A DNA stretch of 64,000 nt from Devosia sp. LC5 (lineage in GTDB: Bacteria > Pseudomonadota > Alphaproteobacteria > Rhizobiales > Devosiaceae), in NCBI RefSeq assembly GCF_000735585.1, contig NZ_JNNO01000013.1, forward strand, positions 22,397 to 86,396. The letters run 5' to 3'. Made by a program: the position numbers and the translations under genes. The notes below the pieces were generated by a model. The model saw nothing but the letters and a program-made list of their open reading frames with translations, ran no database searches and was not told the DNA's origin. Each line of letters begins with the position of its first letter. The first letter of the stretch is position 1. This document shows positions 9,194 to 17,982 of the stretch, piece by piece.

Positions 9194-10270
9194 CTAGCGC
9201 CGCAACGTGGGCGAGCCTTGCAGGATTCTTGTGGCGATGGCGCGGAAAGCCTGGGCTTCGGGACCATTGGGGGCGGAGACGACGGGGGGCTGGCCGATGT
9301 CGGAGTTTTCGCGGATCGACATGACCAGCGGCACGGCGCCGAGGAAGGGCATGTCGAGTGACCTGGCCGCATTTTCGGCGCCGCCAGTGCCGAAAATATC
9401 GTAGCGGGTGCCGGTATCGGGGGCGATGAAATAGCTCATATTCTCGATCAGGCCGAGCAGCGGCACACCCATGCGGCGCAGCATGTCGACGGCTTTTTTG
9501 GCATCGATCAGCGCCAATTCCTGCGGGGTGGAGACGATGACGACACCATCGACTTCGGACTGCTGGAACAGGGAAATATGGATATCGCCCGTGCCGGGGG
9601 GCAGGTCTACGACGAGAATGTCGAGATCGCCCCAATCGGTTTCGCGCAGCAATTGGCGGAGCGCGGAGGTCGCCATGGGGCCGCGCCAGACCACGGCCTG
9701 GTCGGGATTGAGCATGGAGCCGATCGACATAGCCTTGAGGCCGAAGGCGCTATGGGGCGTGAAAATGCCGTCTTCCCGCACGGCCGGCTTGCCTTCGAGG
9801 CCCAGGAGTTTGGGAATGGAGGGGCCGTAGAGATCGGCATCGAGAATACCGACGCGCAAGCCTTCGGCGGCGAAGGCCAGGGCCAGATTGACCGCGGTGG
9901 TGGATTTGCCGACGCCGCCCTTGCCCGAACCGACAGCGATGATGGCCTTGACGCCGGGCACGGCTTGTTTAGGTGCGGGGCCGGGGCGCCCCTGGGCCGC
10001 TGCCTGGCCGGTGGCGGGGGCTTTGCCGGAGGTCAGCGACACCATGATCTTGCGGCCGGGCGCGACGGCTTGAGCGGCCTGCTGGGCCGCGTCGCGGGCG
10101 GGACCGAAGGCGGCCTCCATACCGGGCGCAACGGCGATGGCGAAGGCCACGGCACTGGGGGTGACGATGATTTCGGAGAGCCCGGCATAGCCGGACAGCA
10201 TGCCGCCGCCGGGGATTTCGACGGCGTCGAGCGCGGATTTGATGGCTGCGGCGAGTTCGGTATCGGCCAT
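9194..10270 (-). CDS. Mrp/NBP35-family iron-sulfur cluster carrier ATPase
   Basis: The 358-residue protein starts MADTELAAAIKSALD with a short DUF59/MIP18-like domain (about residues 1-80), then an Ala/Pro/Gly-rich linker and a P-loop ATPase with GSGKGGVGKSTTAVNLA. The DADLYGPSIPKLLG and ILVVDLPPGTGD motifs are typical of Mrp/ApbC. The family binds and transfers 4Fe-4S clusters in the cytosol. The eukaryotic-type CxxC pair is not obvious: around ENMSYFIAPDTGTRYDIFG both cysteines are absent, which is unusual for Mrp and may affect cluster binding. Confidence 0.88.
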   Translation of the reverse strand: MADTELAAAIKSALDAVEIPGGGMLSGYAGLSEIIVTPSAVAFAIAVAPGMEAAFGPARDAAQQAAQAVAPGRKIMVSLTSGKAPATGQAAAQGRPGPAPKQAVPGVKAIIAVGSGKGGVGKSTTAVNLALAFAAEGLRVGILDADLYGPSIPKLLGLEGKPAVREDGIFTPHSAFGLKAMSIGSMLNPDQAVVWRGPMATSALRQLLRETDWGDLDILVVDLPPGTGDIHISLFQQSEVDGVVIVSTPQELALIDAKKAVDMLRRMGVPLLGLIENMSYFIAPDTGTRYDIFGTGGAENAARSLDMPFLGAVPLVMSIRENSDIGQPPVVSAPNGPEAQAFRAIATRILQGSPTLRR

Positions 10271-10456
10271 TGGGGACCTTTGCTGCGCTTGGCCCCTGCC
10301 CTTGCCCTCACCCGTTGCGGGCGAAAGCGGATCGGCCGCAGGCCGAGACGGTGAGGGGCTAACCACCCCTCACGCGATTATCATATGGGTCGTAGACCCC
10401 TCATCCGCCCCTGTGGGGCACCTTCTCCCATGGGAGAAGGAAGAGCAGAGCGCTCC

Positions 10457-11110
10457 TTAGACGATCGTCTGGCCCGTGGCTTTCCAATCCTTGAGGAAGC
10501 CTTCGATGCCCGCATTGGTCAGCGGGTGATTGGCCAGCTTGCGGATCACGTCGGGCGGGATGGTGGCGACGTCGGCGCCAGCCAAAGCGACCTGGGTCAC
10601 GTGGTTGGGCGAGCGGATCGAGGCGGCCAGGATCTGGGTTTCGAACTGGTAGTTGTCGTAGATCTGGCGGATGTTTTCGATCAGCTCGACGCCATCGAGA
10701 TTGATGTCATCGAGGCGGCCCAGGAAGGGCGAGATATAGGTTGCGCCAGCCTTGGCTGCGAGCAGGGCCTGATTGGCCGAGAAGCAGAGCGTGACATTGG
10801 TCTTGATGCCGCGTTCCTTGAAGGTCTTGGCGGCCTTGAGGCCATTGAGCGTCAGGGGGAGCTTGACCACGACATTATCGGCCAGCTTGGCCAGCACTTC
10901 GCCTTCGGCAATCATGCCGTCATATTCGAGCGAAGCGACTTCGGCCGAGACCGGGCCGGGAACGATGCCGCAGATTTCCTTGACGACTTCCTTGAAATCG
11001 CGGCCGGACTTGGCAATCAGCGACGGATTGGTGGTGACACCATCGAGCAGGCCTGTATCGTACAGCTCCTTGATGTCCTTGATTTCTGCAGTGTCGACGA
11101 AGAACTTCAT
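10457..11110 (-). CDS. tal: Transaldolase, short (TalC / fructose-6-phosphate aldolase-like) type
   Basis: The 217-residue protein has the N-terminal [10 protein letters not shown] and [18 protein letters not shown] typical of the short transaldolase subfamily. The Schiff-base lysine is Lys83 in VVVKLPLT, and [16 protein letters not shown] follows. It transfers a dihydroxyacetone unit between sugar phosphates in the non-oxidative pentose phosphate pathway. The length matches the subfamily (about 215-220 residues). It lies between mrp and an aminotransferase on the same strand with gaps of 70-190 bases. Confidence 0.93.
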   Translation of the reverse strand: MKFFVDTAEIKDIKELYDTGLLDGVTTNPSLIAKSGRDFKEVVKEICGIVPGPVSAEVASLEYDGMIAEGEVLAKLADNVVVKLPLTLNGLKAAKTFKERGIKTNVTLCFSANQALLAAKAGATYISPFLGRLDDINLDGVELIENIRQIYDNYQFETQILAASIRSPNHVTQVALAGADVATIPPDVIRKLANHPLTNAGIEGFLKDWKATGQTIV

Positions 11111-11182
11111 GGTTCCCTCCTAAGAGCTGTTCAGCAAAATGTGTAGCACGGCGGGGCCGGGCTGCAAGGCGAATGGACTGGC

Positions 11183-12367
11183 TTATTTGATCGCCGAGAG
11201 CATGGCTTCCGCCAAGTCGCCGACCCGATCCTCCGGGATGCCGGCGACATTGATGCGACTGTCACCAATCATATAAACACCATTGGCGGCTTTTAAATGT
11301 TCGACAACGTCATTGGGCAGTCCAAGCAGCGAAAACATGCCGCGATGGGCGGCGATGAAGTCGAAATCCTTGGAATTTGAGCGCTGGCGGATAGCTTCGG
11401 CCAGCTTTTCGCGCAGCGTGATCATGCGGCCGCGCATCTGATTGAGCTCGGTTTCCCACTCGGCGCGCAAACCCTTGTCTTCAAGGATGACGCGGATGAT
11501 CTCGGCACCATGATCGGGCGGCTGCGAATAGGCGCCGCGGATGATGTTGAGGAGCTGAGAATTGGTGACATCGGCCTGTTCCGCATCCCTGGCGATGAGG
11601 ATGGCGGCGCCGATGCGTTCGCGATAAAGGCCGAAATTCTTGGAACCCGAGAAGGCGATCAGCGCTTCGGGGACCGAGGCGATCACCTTGCGGGTACCAT
11701 AGGCGTCTTCGAGCAGGCCATCGCCGAAGCCCAGATAGGCCAGGTCGATGAAGGGCAAAGCACCGGTGCGGGCCAGGCTCTGCGCGACCTGATCCCATTG
11801 TTCATTGGTGAGATTGGCGCCGGTCGGGTTATGGCAGCAGCCATGCAGCAGAACGACGTCATCCTTGCCCAATTTATCAAGTGCGGCAAGCATTTGCGCG
11901 AATTTGACGCCACGGGTTTCGGTGTCAAAATAGGGGTATTTCTCGACCTTGAGACCGGAATTTTCGGCGATCGGATTGTGGTTGGGCCAGGTCGGATCGG
12001 AGACCCAGACCGTGGCGCCGGGCTTGGCGCGGTTGATCAACTGCATCAGAACCCAGAGCGAGCCGGTGCCGCCGGGGGCCTGGGCGATGCGGACGCGGGA
12101 GCGGTCGACGCTATCGGCCAAGGCCAGGTCGAGCACGGCGGCACCGAACCCCTTATTGCCTGCAATGCCCAGATAAGTCTTGGTTTTTTCGTTTTCGAGA
12201 ATGCGCTGCTCGGCCTTGCGGACGGCGGACATGACGGGCGTGACGCCCTTTTCGTCCTTGTAGACGCCGACGCCGAGGTCGATCTTGGTGGAGCGCGGGT
12301 CGGCCGCGTATTCGCCCATGAGCGCCAGGATCTTGTCGCCGGGGGCCTTGGTGAGGGTCTCGAACAT
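11183..12367 (-). CDS. Aromatic/aspartate aminotransferase (TyrB/AspC family)
   Basis: The 394-residue PLP enzyme of fold type I has the family I-alpha marks: PGDKILALMGEYAADPRS near the start, LLHGCCHNPTGANLT, and the PLP lysine in FSGSKNFGLYRERIGA. The arginine that binds the substrate carboxylate lies in DSRINVAGI near the C-terminus. It transfers amino groups between aspartate or aromatic amino acids and 2-oxoglutarate. Whether it prefers aspartate or tyrosine cannot be settled from sequence alone. It is monocistronic or follows etfA with a 72-base gap. Confidence 0.9.
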   Translation of the reverse strand: MFETLTKAPGDKILALMGEYAADPRSTKIDLGVGVYKDEKGVTPVMSAVRKAEQRILENEKTKTYLGIAGNKGFGAAVLDLALADSVDRSRVRIAQAPGGTGSLWVLMQLINRAKPGATVWVSDPTWPNHNPIAENSGLKVEKYPYFDTETRGVKFAQMLAALDKLGKDDVVLLHGCCHNPTGANLTNEQWDQVAQSLARTGALPFIDLAYLGFGDGLLEDAYGTRKVIASVPEALIAFSGSKNFGLYRERIGAAILIARDAEQADVTNSQLLNIIRGAYSQPPDHGAEIIRVILEDKGLRAEWETELNQMRGRMITLREKLAEAIRQRSNSKDFDFIAAHRGMFSLLGLPNDVVEHLKAANGVYMIGDSRINVAGIPEDRVGDLAEAMLSAIK

Positions 12368-12439
12368 TTTGTGGAGCAGTTCCGGTGGGAAGGCGGGGTC
12401 TTTATAGGCGGCGGAGGATTTTTTGCAATTGGTATCGGT

Positions 12440-13384
12440 TCAGCGTTTAAGGCCGGTCTTGTCCAGCTCGGAGATCAATTGCGGAATGATTTCAAAGAGA
12501 TCGCCGATCAAAGCAATGTCGGCCAGCTTGACCAGCGGGGCTTCGGCATCGCTATTGATGGCGATGATCTTCTTGGCGCCCTGGATGCCGGCAAGGTGTT
12601 GCAGCGCCCCGGAAATACCGATGGCGATGTAGAGATCGGGGGCGATGATCTTGCCGGTCTGGCCGACTTGCCAATCATTGGGAGCGTAACCGGCATCGAC
12701 CGCGGCGCGGGTGGCGCCGATGGCGGCCCCGAGCTTTTTGGCAAGGGATTCAATGAGTTGGAAGCCCTCGGCCGAGCCGACGGCAATGCCGCCGCCGACC
12801 ACGATCTGGGCGGTGGCGAGATCGGGGGTGTCGCTTTGGGTGCGATGCGATGCGATGACCTTGGCGGCAGAGGAAATGCCTGAAACATCAATGGGTTCGA
12901 TGGGGGCGGCATTGCCCGATGCGGCGGCGCGGAAGGCCGAGGCGCGCAGGGTGAGGATGTGCTTGGGCTGGTTCGAGGTGACCGTTTGCAGGGCATTGCC
13001 GGCATAGATCGGGCGCTCGAAGCGGTTGGGGCCGAGTATGGCGACGACATCGGTGACCGGCATGAGGTCGAGCCTGGCGGCCAGACGGGGCATTAACTCA
13101 CGACCCGATGCGCCAGCGCTCATGACCACGTAGTGATAACGTTCGGCCAGCGTTTCGAGCAACGCAGCGCTCGCATCGGCGACAGGCGCGGCAAAGCCAG
13201 CACCCTGCCCCACCAGCACTTTTGCGACTCCAGCAATGGTTGCAGCTGCTTCGGCCACCTGGCCGATGCCTTCGCCCAGCACCAGCACATCGACCGGGCC
13301 CAGTTCGGCGACCGCATGGACGATGCGGGGGGCCGATGGCGAGAGCGTGCCGAGGTCATGGTCGGCAAGGATCAGGACAGCCAT
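12440..13384 (-). CDS. etfA: Electron transfer flavoprotein alpha subunit
   Basis: The 314-residue protein carries the FAD-binding C-terminal domain with GQTGKIIAPDLYIAIGISG, then the QHLAGIQGAKKIIAINSD and DIALIGDLFEIIP segments that are diagnostic for EtfA/FixB. The heterodimer with EtfB moves electrons from acyl-CoA and other dehydrogenases to ETF-ubiquinone oxidoreductase. Its ATG overlaps the etfB stop by one base (TAATG), so translation is coupled. Confidence 0.95.
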   Translation of the reverse strand: MAVLILADHDLGTLSPSAPRIVHAVAELGPVDVLVLGEGIGQVAEAAATIAGVAKVLVGQGAGFAAPVADASAALLETLAERYHYVVMSAGASGRELMPRLAARLDLMPVTDVVAILGPNRFERPIYAGNALQTVTSNQPKHILTLRASAFRAAASGNAAPIEPIDVSGISSAAKVIASHRTQSDTPDLATAQIVVGGGIAVGSAEGFQLIESLAKKLGAAIGATRAAVDAGYAPNDWQVGQTGKIIAPDLYIAIGISGALQHLAGIQGAKKIIAINSDAEAPLVKLADIALIGDLFEIIPQLISELDKTGLKR

Positions 13385-14142
13385 TACAGCGCCTCCATCT
13401 GCGAAACATCGCCGGCGATGAAGGCGGCCAGTTCGGCAACCGACCCTACAGTCTTTCCTGCCATACGTTCGAGCGGCGGGGATATCTTTTCGACGGTCAG
13501 GCGCGGGGCGAGGTCGACGCCGAAATCGGCGGCGGAGCGGGTGACCAAGGGCTTGGAGCGAGCCTTCATGACTTGCGGCAGGGCGGCGTTGCGCGGGGTA
13601 TTGAGGCGGAGGTCCGCGGTGACCACGGCGGGTAGCGGCAGGGAAAGGGTCTGGCGGCCGGAATCGACCTCGCGGGTGACTTCGAGCCCTGTTCCGGTGA
13701 CCTTGATTTCGGAGGCGAAAGTGGCCTGGGGGCGGCCGGTGAGGGCGGCGAGCATCTGGCCGACATGGTTGGAATCGTCGTCTACGGCCTGCTTGCCGAG
13801 GAGGACCAGGCCGGGATTTTCCTCAGCGACGATCTTGGCCAGGAGCTTGGCAATGGCGAGGGTTTCGAGCTCGGCATCGGTTTCGACCAGGATGCCGCGA
13901 TGGGCACCCATGGCGAGTGCGGTGAGGATGACGTCAGTCGCCGGCTTGGGGCCGATGGAGACGACGACGATTTCCTCGGCCTGACCGGCTTCGGCAAGCT
14001 GGACAGCGGCTTCCACCGCGTGCTTGCAGAAGGGGTTCATCGACATGCGCACACCATTGGTCTCGACGCCCGAACCATCGGGGCGGACGCGAATGCGAAC
14101 GTTGTGATCGACGACGCGCTTGACGGCGACAAGTATTTTCAT
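13384..14142 (-). CDS. etfB: Electron transfer flavoprotein beta subunit
   Basis: The 252-residue protein starts MKILVAVKRVVDHNVRIRV and has the AMP-binding domain motifs MSMNPFCKHAVEAA, LLGKQAVDDDSNHVGQMLA and EVDSGRQTLSLPLPAVVTADLRLN, the last being the ETF beta signature. It is the first gene of the etfBA operon. The 522-base region upstream is made largely of dispersed repeats. Confidence 0.95.
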   Translation of the reverse strand: MKILVAVKRVVDHNVRIRVRPDGSGVETNGVRMSMNPFCKHAVEAAVQLAEAGQAEEIVVVSIGPKPATDVILTALAMGAHRGILVETDAELETLAIAKLLAKIVAEENPGLVLLGKQAVDDDSNHVGQMLAALTGRPQATFASEIKVTGTGLEVTREVDSGRQTLSLPLPAVVTADLRLNTPRNAALPQVMKARSKPLVTRSAADFGVDLAPRLTVEKISPPLERMAGKTVGSVAELAAFIAGDVSQMEAL

Positions 14143-14275
14143 GGGTGTTCTGCAAATCCCTCGAAGCTCGGCCTGTCATGGCAAAGTTGGGCGAGGCCGA
14201 CAAGGCTGGCAGGGGAAATTCTGACCAGCGGGGGCGGGATTTTTGGAAAAGGGTGCTGGGGTGGTACTTCCAGCA

Positions 14276-14545
14276 GACCTCATCCTGAGCTTGTCGAAGG
14301 GTGGGGTCGTGGCGGGATGGTGCCACGACCTCGTGGTTCGCCCTTCGGCGAGCTCAGGAGACCCACCATGAGGTCTACTTGGGAGCTCTCGCCAAACGCC
14401 GCTGTCTCGGTGCAAGCGAAGAGTGGCCCTCGGGTCGAGCCCGAGGGAGAGCGGTGGGGAGGAGGGATCGGGGACGGGTCGCGCCATGCAGTGTATGGAT
14501 GGCCTTCAGCATGGATTCCGGCCTGCGCCGGAATGACATTGTGGG
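14276..14545. repeat. Cluster of three dispersed palindromic repeat types upstream of etfB
   Basis: The gap 14143-14664 holds no gene. It carries a pair of inverted arms built on CCTGAGCTTGTCGAAGG and CCACGACCTCGTGGTTCG (14276-14380), one copy of the CCCTCGGGTCGAGCCCGAGG element (14425-14459) and one copy of the GGATTCCGGCCTGCGCCGGA palindrome (14513-14545). Each type recurs elsewhere in the window. The 14546-14664 stretch before the amidohydrolase shows nothing else I recognise. Confidence 0.8.
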
Positions 14546-14664
14546 TGGGGTGTGGTTGGGAGCCAGGAACACGACATGGTTTGCGGCGGACAGCGTGGGC
14601 AAGGTTGACGGCGGGCTTTGGGGCAGCGACATTGACGTTAGCTTTGCCTGTTTTGGACGTTTTG

Positions 14665-15834
14665 ATGCCCGTATTGAACCGAATTGCCGAATTTCATGAC
14701 GAGATTGCCGCCTGGCGACGGGATTTCCACACGCATCCGGAAATCCTGTTCGATGTGGAGCGGACGGCGGGCAAGGTTGCGGGGCTGCTGGCCGAATTCG
14801 GGGTCGATGAAATCGTGACCGGGCTGGGCCGGACCGGGGTGGTGGGAATCATCAATGGGCGCAGCAATGGCAGCGGCAAGACGATCGGGCTGCGTGCGGA
14901 TATGGATGCGCTGCCGGTGACGGAAAAGACCGGGAAGGATTATGCCAGCAGCGTGGCGGGCCGCATGCATGCCTGCGGGCATGACGGGCACACGGCCATG
15001 CTGCTGGGCGCGACAAAATATCTGGCTGAGACGCGCAATTTCGATGGCCGCGTGGCGGTGATTTTCCAGCCGGCGGAAGAAGGCGGCGGCGGCGGCAAGG
15101 AAATGGTGCAGGACGGGCTGATGGAGCGCTTCGGCATTTCCGAAGTCTATGGCATGCACAATTGGCCGGGCATGCCGGTGGGGCATTTCGGCATCCGGGT
15201 CGGCGGCATCATGGCGGCGACCGACAGGTTTTATATCGACATTACGGGCGTGGGCGGGCATGCGGCGCGGCCGCAGCAGACGATCGATCCGATCATGGTG
15301 GCGGCGCATCTGGTGACGGCGCTGCAGACAATTGTGTCGCGCAATGTCGATCCGCTCAAAAGCGCCGTTGTGTCGGTGACGATGGTCGAGGCCGGGGAAG
15401 CCGACAATGTGATTTCCCGGACGGCCAAGATTACCGGGACGGTGCGCACGCTGGATAGCGAAGTGCAGGATTTTATCGAAGCGCGGCTGGGCGAGATGGT
15501 GCCGCAGTTTGCTGCGAGCTTTGGCGCAACGGCGAGCATTCGCTATGCGCGGGGCTATCCGGTGACGGTGAATGAGCCGGGGCGGACGGCCTTTGCGGCG
15601 GAGGTGGCGAGTGAGATCGCCGGGCCGGATCGGGTGGATGCGGATGTGCCGCCTTCGATGGGCGGGGAGGATTTTTCCTTCATGCTGGAGGAGCGGCCGG
15701 GGGCCTATATATTCCTGGGCAATGGGGACAGCTCGGAACTGCATACCGATACGTATGATTTCAACGATGCGGCTATTCCGGTGGGCGCGAGCTATTGGGT
15801 GCGGCTGGCGGAACGGGCAATGCCGGTGGGGTGA
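14665..15834 (+). CDS. M20-family amidohydrolase (hippurate hydrolase / N-acyl amino acid hydrolase type)
   Basis: The 389-residue protein has the M20D layout. The metal-binding HACGHDGHTAMLLG comes first, then the general-base glutamate pair in QPAEEGGGGGKEMVQDG, a dimerisation domain with GVGGHAARPQQTIDPI, and a C-terminal MGGEDFSFMLEERPGAYIFLGNG. It hydrolyses N-acyl or aminoacyl amide bonds using two metal ions in the cytoplasm. The frame stays open far upstream, but that part is repeat DNA. I take MPVLNRIAEFHDEIAAWRRD as the start because it matches the family N-terminus; the ribosome site is weak. Confidence 0.9.
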   Translation: MPVLNRIAEFHDEIAAWRRDFHTHPEILFDVERTAGKVAGLLAEFGVDEIVTGLGRTGVVGIINGRSNGSGKTIGLRADMDALPVTEKTGKDYASSVAGRMHACGHDGHTAMLLGATKYLAETRNFDGRVAVIFQPAEEGGGGGKEMVQDGLMERFGISEVYGMHNWPGMPVGHFGIRVGGIMAATDRFYIDITGVGGHAARPQQTIDPIMVAAHLVTALQTIVSRNVDPLKSAVVSVTMVEAGEADNVISRTAKITGTVRTLDSEVQDFIEARLGEMVPQFAASFGATASIRYARGYPVTVNEPGRTAFAAEVASEIAGPDRVDADVPPSMGGEDFSFMLEERPGAYIFLGNGDSSELHTDTYDFNDAAIPVGASYWVRLAERAMPVG

Positions 15835-15893
15835 CCACACCCTGTTCCTTACCACCGGGTCATTCCGGCGCTGGATGGTGCTGATGGCCTTCA

Positions 15894-15989
15894 GCATGGA
15901 TCCCGGCCTGCGCCGGGATGACATTGTGGCTGGGAGAGTTCGGGGCCACAAAAACGGAGGTTCCCGCTTTCGCGGGAATGACATTGTGG
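15894..15989. repeat. Two copies of a GC-palindrome repeat
   Basis: Two hairpins, ATCCCGGCCTGCGCCGGGAT (15899-15920) and TTCCCGCTTTCGCGGGAA (15960-15978), are each followed by TGACATTGTGG. The same unit occurs at 14513-14545. They lie between two genes on the same strand and could act as terminators or mRNA-stabilising hairpins; they look like the short intergenic palindromes common in this order. Confidence 0.75.
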
Positions 15990-16087
15990 GGGTGAAATGA
16001 CCCTGTGCGGGCTGATGGTCCTATGAAGGGTCGACACCCGGGTGGCGTGGACGACGCCCTGAATTGCAAGAAACTCGTATTGGCCAA

Positions 16088-17149
16088 ATGACTGCTTCTC
16101 CCTCCCGATCATTGCTGCAAGCGGCATACCCTACCCTGCTGACCCTGGCCGTTTCGGCGGGCGGGGGTGCGGTTGCGACCGCGCTCAGCATGCCGGCGGG
16201 GTGGTTGATGGGCGGGGCGCTGGCGGTGACGACGGCGGCGATGGCGGGACTGCCGATGCGCATTCCCAACCGGTTGCGCGATGTGGTGTTCGTGCTGGTG
16301 GGCATGATGATGGGGGCGAGTGTCGCCCCCGACAGTTTGAGCCTGATCGCCAGCTGGCCGGTGAGCCTGGCGGCGCTGGCGCTGGAATTAGTGCTGATCA
16401 TTTCGCTGACTGGCTGGATGCTGTCGGCGGTGTTCAAGCTGGACCGGGGAACGGCCTATATGAGCTCGTTTCCGGGGCATTTGTCGTTTGTGATGGGCAT
16501 TGCCTCGGCGGGAGTGGGCGAGCCGCGGCAGATCGCCATTATCCAGGTGATCCGCATTTTGATGCTGACCATTGTGGTGCCGATCGGGGCGATGTTTTTG
16601 CCGATCGATCATTTCCCGCCGCCGGTGGCGGGCGAGTTCCTGAACGTCTGGCAATTGCTGGCGCTGGCCGCGGGGTGCATTGCGGTGGGGTTGGTGTTTA
16701 TCCGGCTCAAAGTGCCGGCGGGGCTGGTGCTGGGATCGATGGCGGCGGCGACGGCGGCCAAGCTGGGCGGGCTTTATAGCGAGGCCATGCCGGGGCCGCT
16801 GGTGGTGCTGACCTTTATCCTGGTGGGGGCACAGATCGGCTCGCGCTTTGCCGGCATCACGGCTCGCGAATTCATCACTGCGGCCAAGGGCGGCATCGTG
16901 GCGACGGCAATGACAGTGGGCATCGTGACAATCATGGCATGGATCGTCAGCCTGCTCGTCGACATGCCCTATGGGCAGATCTGGCTGGGGCTATCGCCCG
17001 GGGCGCTGGAGGGCATGGGCGCGCTGGGGATTGCGCTGGGCTATGACACGGCGTTTATTGCGGCACACCATGTGATCCGGCTGTTGATGCTGAGCTTTGC
17101 CATTCCGGCGGTGGTGGTATTGATCCGGCGGCGGGAAAAGCCGGCGTGA
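16088..17149 (+). CDS. AbrB-family membrane protein
   Basis: The 353-residue, very hydrophobic protein has about ten membrane segments in two similar halves. The repeated AbrB-duplication pattern is visible: MPAGWLMGGALAVTTAAMAG early, LKVPAGLVLGSMAAATAAK in the second half, each followed by a long helix pair. SLSPGALEGMGALGIALGYD near the end is also typical. The family is often labelled as ammonia monooxygenase or AbrB regulator by old annotation; it is a putative transporter of unknown substrate and unrelated to the DNA-binding AbrB. I choose the ATG at 16088 over a TTG at 16064. Confidence 0.85.
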   Translation: MTASPSRSLLQAAYPTLLTLAVSAGGGAVATALSMPAGWLMGGALAVTTAAMAGLPMRIPNRLRDVVFVLVGMMMGASVAPDSLSLIASWPVSLAALALELVLIISLTGWMLSAVFKLDRGTAYMSSFPGHLSFVMGIASAGVGEPRQIAIIQVIRILMLTIVVPIGAMFLPIDHFPPPVAGEFLNVWQLLALAAGCIAVGLVFIRLKVPAGLVLGSMAAATAAKLGGLYSEAMPGPLVVLTFILVGAQIGSRFAGITAREFITAAKGGIVATAMTVGIVTIMAWIVSLLVDMPYGQIWLGLSPGALEGMGALGIALGYDTAFIAAHHVIRLLMLSFAIPAVVVLIRRREKPA

Positions 17150-17196
17150 CTCTGCCACAATCGCCCTTCACATGAAGGCGGAATGAGGAGATTTCC

Positions 17197-17502
17197 ATGT
17201 CCAAGAAATTGATGAGTGTTTTCGCGCTGGCCTTGCTGGTGGCGACGCCCGCCACGGCAGCGCCGTTTTGCAGCGGGGGCGATTGGGGCTCGGGCGGCAT
17301 CCGCATCAGCGGGGGAATCCGTATCGGCACGATAGATTCGGATGACCGCCACGAGCTCAACCTGATGCGGCTGCGCCGGATCGGGGTGGATGCCACGCGC
17401 GCCGAGGAATGGAATGGCTGTATCCGCGCCTTTGTGCGCCAGCCGGGCGGCGGGGAAATCATGCAATTCTTCGATCCGAACACGCTCGAGCAGGTTTATT
17501 GA
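17197..17502 (+). CDS. Small secreted protein, unknown function, probably truncated by a frameshift
   Basis: The 101-residue product has a signal peptide (MSKKLMSVFALALLVATPAT, cleaved after ATA or AAP) and a mature Gly/Ile-rich start with CSGGDWGSGGIRISGG. An AGGAG-like site sits ahead of the ATG. It ends with IMQFFDPNTLEQVY. A second FFDP-L-TL segment (TVAFFDPLTLKPVG) appears immediately downstream in another frame, up to a stop at 17609. That suggests the ancestral protein ran on to 17609 and that one base has been lost near 17503. No known family is recognised. Confidence 0.6.
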   Translation: MSKKLMSVFALALLVATPATAAPFCSGGDWGSGGIRISGGIRIGTIDSDDRHELNLMRLRRIGVDATRAEEWNGCIRAFVRQPGGGEIMQFFDPNTLEQVY

Positions 17503-17633
17503 GATTACCGGCCTGTCCGAAGCGTAATGCAGGTCACGGCAGCCAGACCGTGGCGTTTTTTGACCCGCTGACGCTCAAGCCGGTCGGCCCGAACGCGGCG
17601 AAAGGATAAGCCGGCGCTGCATTGGCACATGCA

Positions 17634-17668
17634 AAGAGCCCCTCGGGAGCGCCCGGGGGTCTTTTTTT
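17634..17668 (+). terminator. Intrinsic terminator
   Basis: The stem AGAGCCCCTCGGG / CCCGGGGGTCT is followed by seven T residues. It lies just after the small secreted protein gene and would end that transcript. Confidence 0.75.
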
Positions 17669-17708
17669 GTTTGCGGGGGAGTTATGCCTTCCGGGAGAGG
17701 GCTATCGC

Positions 17709-17968
17709 GTGTGCCCCGGCTCACCTCGCCCCTCAGGGGAGAGGTCGGCGCGTAGCGCCGGGTGAGGGGTGCGATGCTACAGCAGGTGTGATGCCCCAGC
17801 ATCGCACCCCTCACCCTGGCCCTCTCCCCTCAGGGGAGAGGGGGCGATAGAACCGACGCGCCGGTGGGTATGCGGTTCGCCCAGTGCAGCGGTGGCTCGC
17901 CTAGTGGGTGCCACGACCTCGTAGTTCGTCCTTCGACAAGCTCAGGAGGCTCACCATGAGGTCTGCTG
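17709..17968. repeat. Dispersed repeats in a gene-free stretch
   Basis: The stretch 17669-17982 has no gene. At 17715-17845 two inverted arms built on CCTCAGGGGAGAG and TCACCCTGGCCCTCTCCCC surround GCGCCGGGTGAGGGGTG. At 17909-17968 there is a copy of the CCACGACCTCGTAGTTCG / CTTCGACAAGCTCAGGAG repeat. The repeats separate two convergent genes. Confidence 0.75.
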
Positions 17969-17982
17969 CAAGGGCCTCGGGC

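Noticed and set aside
11510..12883. 457-residue plus-strand frame opposite the aminotransferase and etfA
   Set aside because: Composition is Gly/Asp/Ala-rich without motifs; it is the mirror of two clear genes.
13765..15834. A 689-residue frame covering the amidohydrolase and DNA before it
   Set aside because: The first 300 residues are encoded by antisense etfB and by repeats; only the part from 14665 looks like an M20 protein.
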